From an uncultured Synergistaceae bacterium (GTDB lineage: Bacteria; Synergistota; Synergistia; Synergistales; Aminobacteriaceae), in assembly GCA_937870605.1 (NCBI GenBank), contig CALMZW010000022.1:1-16510 (forward strand): a stretch of DNA of 16,510 bases, read 5' to 3'. This document shows positions 14,046-16,510 of the stretch, piece after piece; positions within the stretch are counted from its first letter, which is position 1, and each line of letters opens with the position of its first letter. Both the position numbers and the translations under genes were made by a program. The notes beneath the pieces were generated by a model that did no database searches, was not told where the DNA came from, and saw only the letters and a program-made list of their open reading frames with translations.

Positions 14046-14684
14046 TTGAAAACAGTCTGCATTCTTACGTTTCCGGGAGTCGAAGAGCTCGATTTCGTCG
14101 GCCCGTACGAAGCTCTTTCGATGATGAACGCCATCCGTCCGGAGAGCTTTCGCGTCGGACTTGCGGCGAAGACGACCGATCCCGTCACGGCGCGGCACGG
14201 GTTGAAGTTCCTTCCGGATCGTGCGCTGCGCGACTTCACGGAAGCCGATATCCTCGTCATCCCGGGCGGGCAGGGGCGCATCGAGGCGATGAAGGATCCC
14301 GATATCCTGTCGTTCGTGCGGCGGATCGCCGAAAACGCGGAATATGTGACGACTGTCTGCACCGGCGCGTTCATCGCCGCCGCGGCCGGACTGCTTGACG
14401 GCAGGCGCGCGACGACGCATCATTCCGCCTTTGCGGAGATGGAGGCTTTCGGCGGCATAACGCTCGTCCGCGAACGGATCGTCGACGCGGGTGAGCCGCC
14501 GTCGCCGGACGGAGAAACGCGATGCCGCATCCTCACGGCCGGGGGCGTGAGTTCGGGGATCGATCTCGCGATCGAAATCATCCGCCGGATCTACGGAGAC
14601 GAGTCTTCCGCGATGGTCCGGGAACGCATGGAATATCCGGAGTGTCCGTCATCATCCGGGAGAGTGGGGGGAGGATGCCGATGA
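14046..14684 (+). CDS. DJ-1/PfpI (class I glutamine amidotransferase-like) family protein
   Basis: The 212-residue protein shows the DJ-1/PfpI pattern: CILTFPGVEELDFVGPYEAL with the conserved early glutamate, LVIPGGQGRIEAM, and the nucleophile elbow VTTVCTGAFIAAAAGLLDG with C105, followed by ATTHHSA. It most resembles the isonitrile hydratase / AraC-associated branch, but lacks a DNA-binding domain. Function could be a hydratase, glyoxalase-like or chaperone activity; it cannot be chosen from sequence. The start is TTG at 14046, with GAGGAGG at 14031-14037 overlapping the flavoprotein stop and eight bases before it. Its stop overlaps the pgm start. The C-terminal 15 residues are Ser/Gly-rich because they lie over the pgm ribosome site. 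Confidence 0.88.
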   Translation: MKTVCILTFPGVEELDFVGPYEALSMMNAIRPESFRVGLAAKTTDPVTARHGLKFLPDRALRDFTEADILVIPGGQGRIEAMKDPDILSFVRRIAENAEYVTTVCTGAFIAAAAGLLDGRRATTHHSAFAEMEAFGGITLVRERIVDAGEPPSPDGETRCRILTAGGVSSGIDLAIEIIRRIYGDESSAMVRERMEYPECPSSSGRVGGGCR

Positions 14685-16297
14685 ACAGTCATGAAGCGGC
14701 GGGAGACGCGCTCCGGAGACGGCTTCAGGACGCCTATCACGCGAATGTTCCCGATCCGGGAAACCCGGGGCATGCGGTCGCGTTCGGGACGTCCGGGCAT
14801 CGGGGAAGCGCCCTGGCAGGGTCGTTCACCGAGAGCCACATCATCGCGATCTGCAGGGCGATCGCCGAACACCGGAAGACGCTACGGGCGACGGGACCGC
14901 TTTTTCTCGGGATGGACACGCACGCGCTCTCGCTGCCGGCGTTCCGGACGGCCGTCGAGGTCTTCGCCGCAAATGACGTCGACGTCATGATCCAGGAGGG
15001 GGAAGGCTTCACGCCGACGCCCGTGATCTCGCGCGCGATCCTCGTCTACAACAGGGGCAAGAAGAGCGGCTTCGCGGACGGCGTCGTCGTCACGCCGTCG
15101 CACAATCCGCCCGAAGACGGCGGCTTCAAGTACAATCCGCCCGAAGGAGGGCCGGCCTCGCCGGAATCCACGACGTGGATCCAGAACAGGGCGAATGAAC
15201 TGATGGCCGCCGGGACCGATTCGGTGCGCCGGATTCCCTGGGACCGGGCGCTCGTTTCGGAGCGGGTTCACCCGATCGACTATGTCCTTCCCTATGTCCG
15301 CGACCTCGAAAACGTCATCGATATGAAGGCGATCCGCAACTCGAAGATCCATATCGGAGTCGACCCGATGGGCGGCTCGAACGTCGCGTTCTGGGACCCC
15401 CTGGCGACGGTGTACGGGCTGAACCTCGAAGTGGTCAACCGGACCGTGGACCCGGCGTTCTCGTTCATGCCCCCCGACAGGGACGGCAAGATCCGGATGG
15501 ACTGCTCCTCTCCGTGGGCCATGAAGAAGCTGTGCGCGATGAAAGATTCCTTCGACATTTCCTTCGGGACGGACCCGGACAGCGACCGGCACGGCATCGT
15601 GACCGCGGGCGGAGGGCTGATGCAGCCGAACGCGTTTCTGGCGGCGGCGGTCGACTATCTCTTCCGGCATCGCCCGGAGTGGAGCGGGGAAGCGGGCGTC
15701 GGGAAGACGGCCGTTTCGAGTTCCATGATCGACCGGGTGGCGAACGGGCTCGGGCGGAGGCTCTACGAGACGCCGGTCGGCTTCAAGTGGTTCGTTCAGG
15801 GACTCCTTGACGGCTCGCTCGGTTTCGGCGGGGAGGAGAGCGCCGGCGCGAGCTTCCTCCGAAGGGACGGGACCGTGTGGACGACGGACAAGGACGGAAT
15901 CATCCTCGGGCTGTGCGCCGCCGAAATTTTCGCTGTGACCGGAAAGGCCCCGGATGCGCTCTATGCGGACCTCGAAAGCCGCTACGGCGCGACGGCGTAC
16001 GAACGCATCGACGTCCCGGCTGCGCGGGAGCAGAAAAACAGGATAAAGGAACTTGCGGGAGCTCCGGCCATCGTGCGGGACCAGATGAAGCAGCGCCCCG
16101 AAGAGGTCCTTGTGAACGCTCCCGGAAACGGCGCGTCGCTCGGGGGGATCAAGGTCGTGTGCGATGACGGCTGGTTCGCGGTCCGTCCGTCCGGAACGGA
16201 AGACATCATCAAGCTCTATAGCGAGAGCTTCTCCGGCGAGACGAGCCTCAGACGGCTGCAGGGGGAGGCGTTCGGGCTTCTGGGCATCGAACGCTAG
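14681..16297 (+). CDS. pgm: Phosphoglucomutase, alpha-D-glucose phosphate-specific
   Basis: It interconverts glucose-1-phosphate and glucose-6-phosphate in the cytoplasm, linking glycolysis to glycogen and sugar-nucleotide synthesis. The 538-residue product aligns along its length with E. coli Pgm (546 residues): FGTSGHRGSA, the phosphoserine loop VTPSHNPPEDGG (S140), the metal loop GTDPDSDRHG, the sugar-binding GFGGEESAGASF, and the phosphate-binding RPSGTEDIIKLY. I start it at ATG 14681, six bases after GGGGGAGG; another in-frame ATG at 14675 touches that site, and the open frame back to 14522 runs inside the PfpI gene. It overlaps the PfpI stop by four bases, so translation is likely coupled. 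Confidence 0.96.
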   Translation: MNSHEAAGDALRRRLQDAYHANVPDPGNPGHAVAFGTSGHRGSALAGSFTESHIIAICRAIAEHRKTLRATGPLFLGMDTHALSLPAFRTAVEVFAANDVDVMIQEGEGFTPTPVISRAILVYNRGKKSGFADGVVVTPSHNPPEDGGFKYNPPEGGPASPESTTWIQNRANELMAAGTDSVRRIPWDRALVSERVHPIDYVLPYVRDLENVIDMKAIRNSKIHIGVDPMGGSNVAFWDPLATVYGLNLEVVNRTVDPAFSFMPPDRDGKIRMDCSSPWAMKKLCAMKDSFDISFGTDPDSDRHGIVTAGGGLMQPNAFLAAAVDYLFRHRPEWSGEAGVGKTAVSSSMIDRVANGLGRRLYETPVGFKWFVQGLLDGSLGFGGEESAGASFLRRDGTVWTTDKDGIILGLCAAEIFAVTGKAPDALYADLESRYGATAYERIDVPAAREQKNRIKELAGAPAIVRDQMKQRPEEVLVNAPGNGASLGGIKVVCDDGWFAVRPSGTEDIIKLYSESFSGETSLRRLQGEAFGLLGIER

Positions 16298-16321
16298 CGC
16301 GCGGCGAGACAGAGAAAAAAG

Positions 16322-16364
16322 AAAGCGGGAGGCCTGTCTCCGATCCGGAGAGGCCTCCCGCTTT
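16322..16364. terminator. Bidirectional terminator between pgm and the convergent gene
   Basis: A perfect 14-bp stem, AAAGCGGGAGGCCT against AGGCCTCCCGCTTT, encloses a 15-base loop that can itself pair (TCTCC with GGAGA). A's on one side and T's on the other would let it act for both strands. It lies 24 bases past the pgm stop and 24 bases from the stop of the minus-strand gene. Confidence 0.85.
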
Positions 16365-16387
16365 CGTCTGTGCTCGTCGCGCCGGCC

Positions 16388-16510
16388 CTAGAGCGCCGCT
16401 TTCGCCGCCGTCGTGACCGCGCCGATCATGGCGTCCAGCTGCGAGTCCGACGTGTTGATGTTGAGCGAGTACGCGACGGTCCGCTCGAGGATGCGCTCCG
16501 TGATCTCCCA
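16388..16510 (-). CDS. C-terminal fragment, possibly a DegT/DnrJ-type PLP aminotransferase
   Basis: On the minus strand, the frame entering from the window edge gives 40 residues (WEITERILERTVAYSLNINT..., ending TTAAKAAL) and stops with TAG at 16388-16390. The pattern ILERTVAYSLNINTSDSQLD followed by an alanine-rich helix resembles the end of DegT/DnrJ/EryC1-family aminotransferases, where a motif such as R-T-x-x-x-x-I-x-x-x-x-x-x-x-x-L precedes the last helix. The resemblance is weak over so few residues, so the family is only a suggestion. Its orientation toward pgm and the shared terminator support it being a real gene. Confidence 0.55.
   Translation of the reverse strand, partial: WEITERILERTVAYSLNINTSDSQLDAMIGAVTTAAKAAL

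Noticed and set aside
1..16510. CRISPR arrays, tRNA/rRNA genes, IS elements, prophage or defence genes
   Set aside because: I looked for regularly spaced repeats, cloverleaf-like segments, transposase or recombinase motifs and nuclease or toxin motifs and saw none; all longer spacers are short and accounted for.

Overview
The window is high-GC bacterial chromosomal DNA, densely packed on both strands, with no rRNA, tRNA, transposon, prophage or CRISPR array that I can see. The gene set suggests an anaerobic or microaerobic, amino-acid-using bacterium: [NiFe]-hydrogenase maturation proteins, a sodium-coupled amino-acid transporter, a ferredoxin-fused aldo/keto reductase, a fumarate-reductase-like flavoprotein and several PLP aminotransferases. 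The style (GTG/TTG starts, strong GGAGG ribosome sites, NSS transporter, AKR-ferredoxin fusion) would fit Synergistota or a similar phylum. That is an inference, because no phylogenetic marker is present.

Layout, left to right. 1-166: 3' end of a plus-strand gene of unknown function. 189-2490: minus-strand operon hypC-hypD-hypE with overlapping genes. 2491-2740: AT-rich divergent promoter region. 2741-4069: plus-strand NSS sodium symporter, followed by a terminator. 4252-5337: plus-strand class V aminotransferase, ending at a hairpin shared with the convergent operon. 5398-8548: minus-strand four-gene set, transcribed as SMR-like membrane protein, mutY, nitroreductase, AKR-ferredoxin. 8743-10041: plus-strand secreted alginate-lyase-family protein that appears to have lost the family's catalytic residues. 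10091-10128: strong terminator serving the minus-strand gene. 10138-11400: a 420-residue cytoplasmic protein I do not recognise, with a good sigma70-type promoter and a perfect inverted repeat at the predicted transcription start. 11546-12370: minus-strand class IV aminotransferase. 12464-16297: plus-strand operon of FAD-dependent oxidoreductase, DJ-1/PfpI protein and phosphoglucomutase (pgm). 16322-16364: terminator. 16388-16510: 3' end of a minus-strand gene, possibly a DegT-type aminotransferase.

HypC, HypD and HypE act together in making and delivering the Fe(CN)2CO unit of [NiFe] hydrogenases; hypA, hypB, hypF and the hydrogenase are not in view. The other operons are mostly metabolic or housekeeping. 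The parts most worth a second look are the unrecognised 420-residue protein with its operator-like repeat, the apparently catalytically dead lyase-like secreted protein, the SMR-like protein without the proton-coupling glutamate, and a nine-G run inside the flavoprotein gene. I found no clear sign of a defence system, mobile element or other multi-gene novel system.
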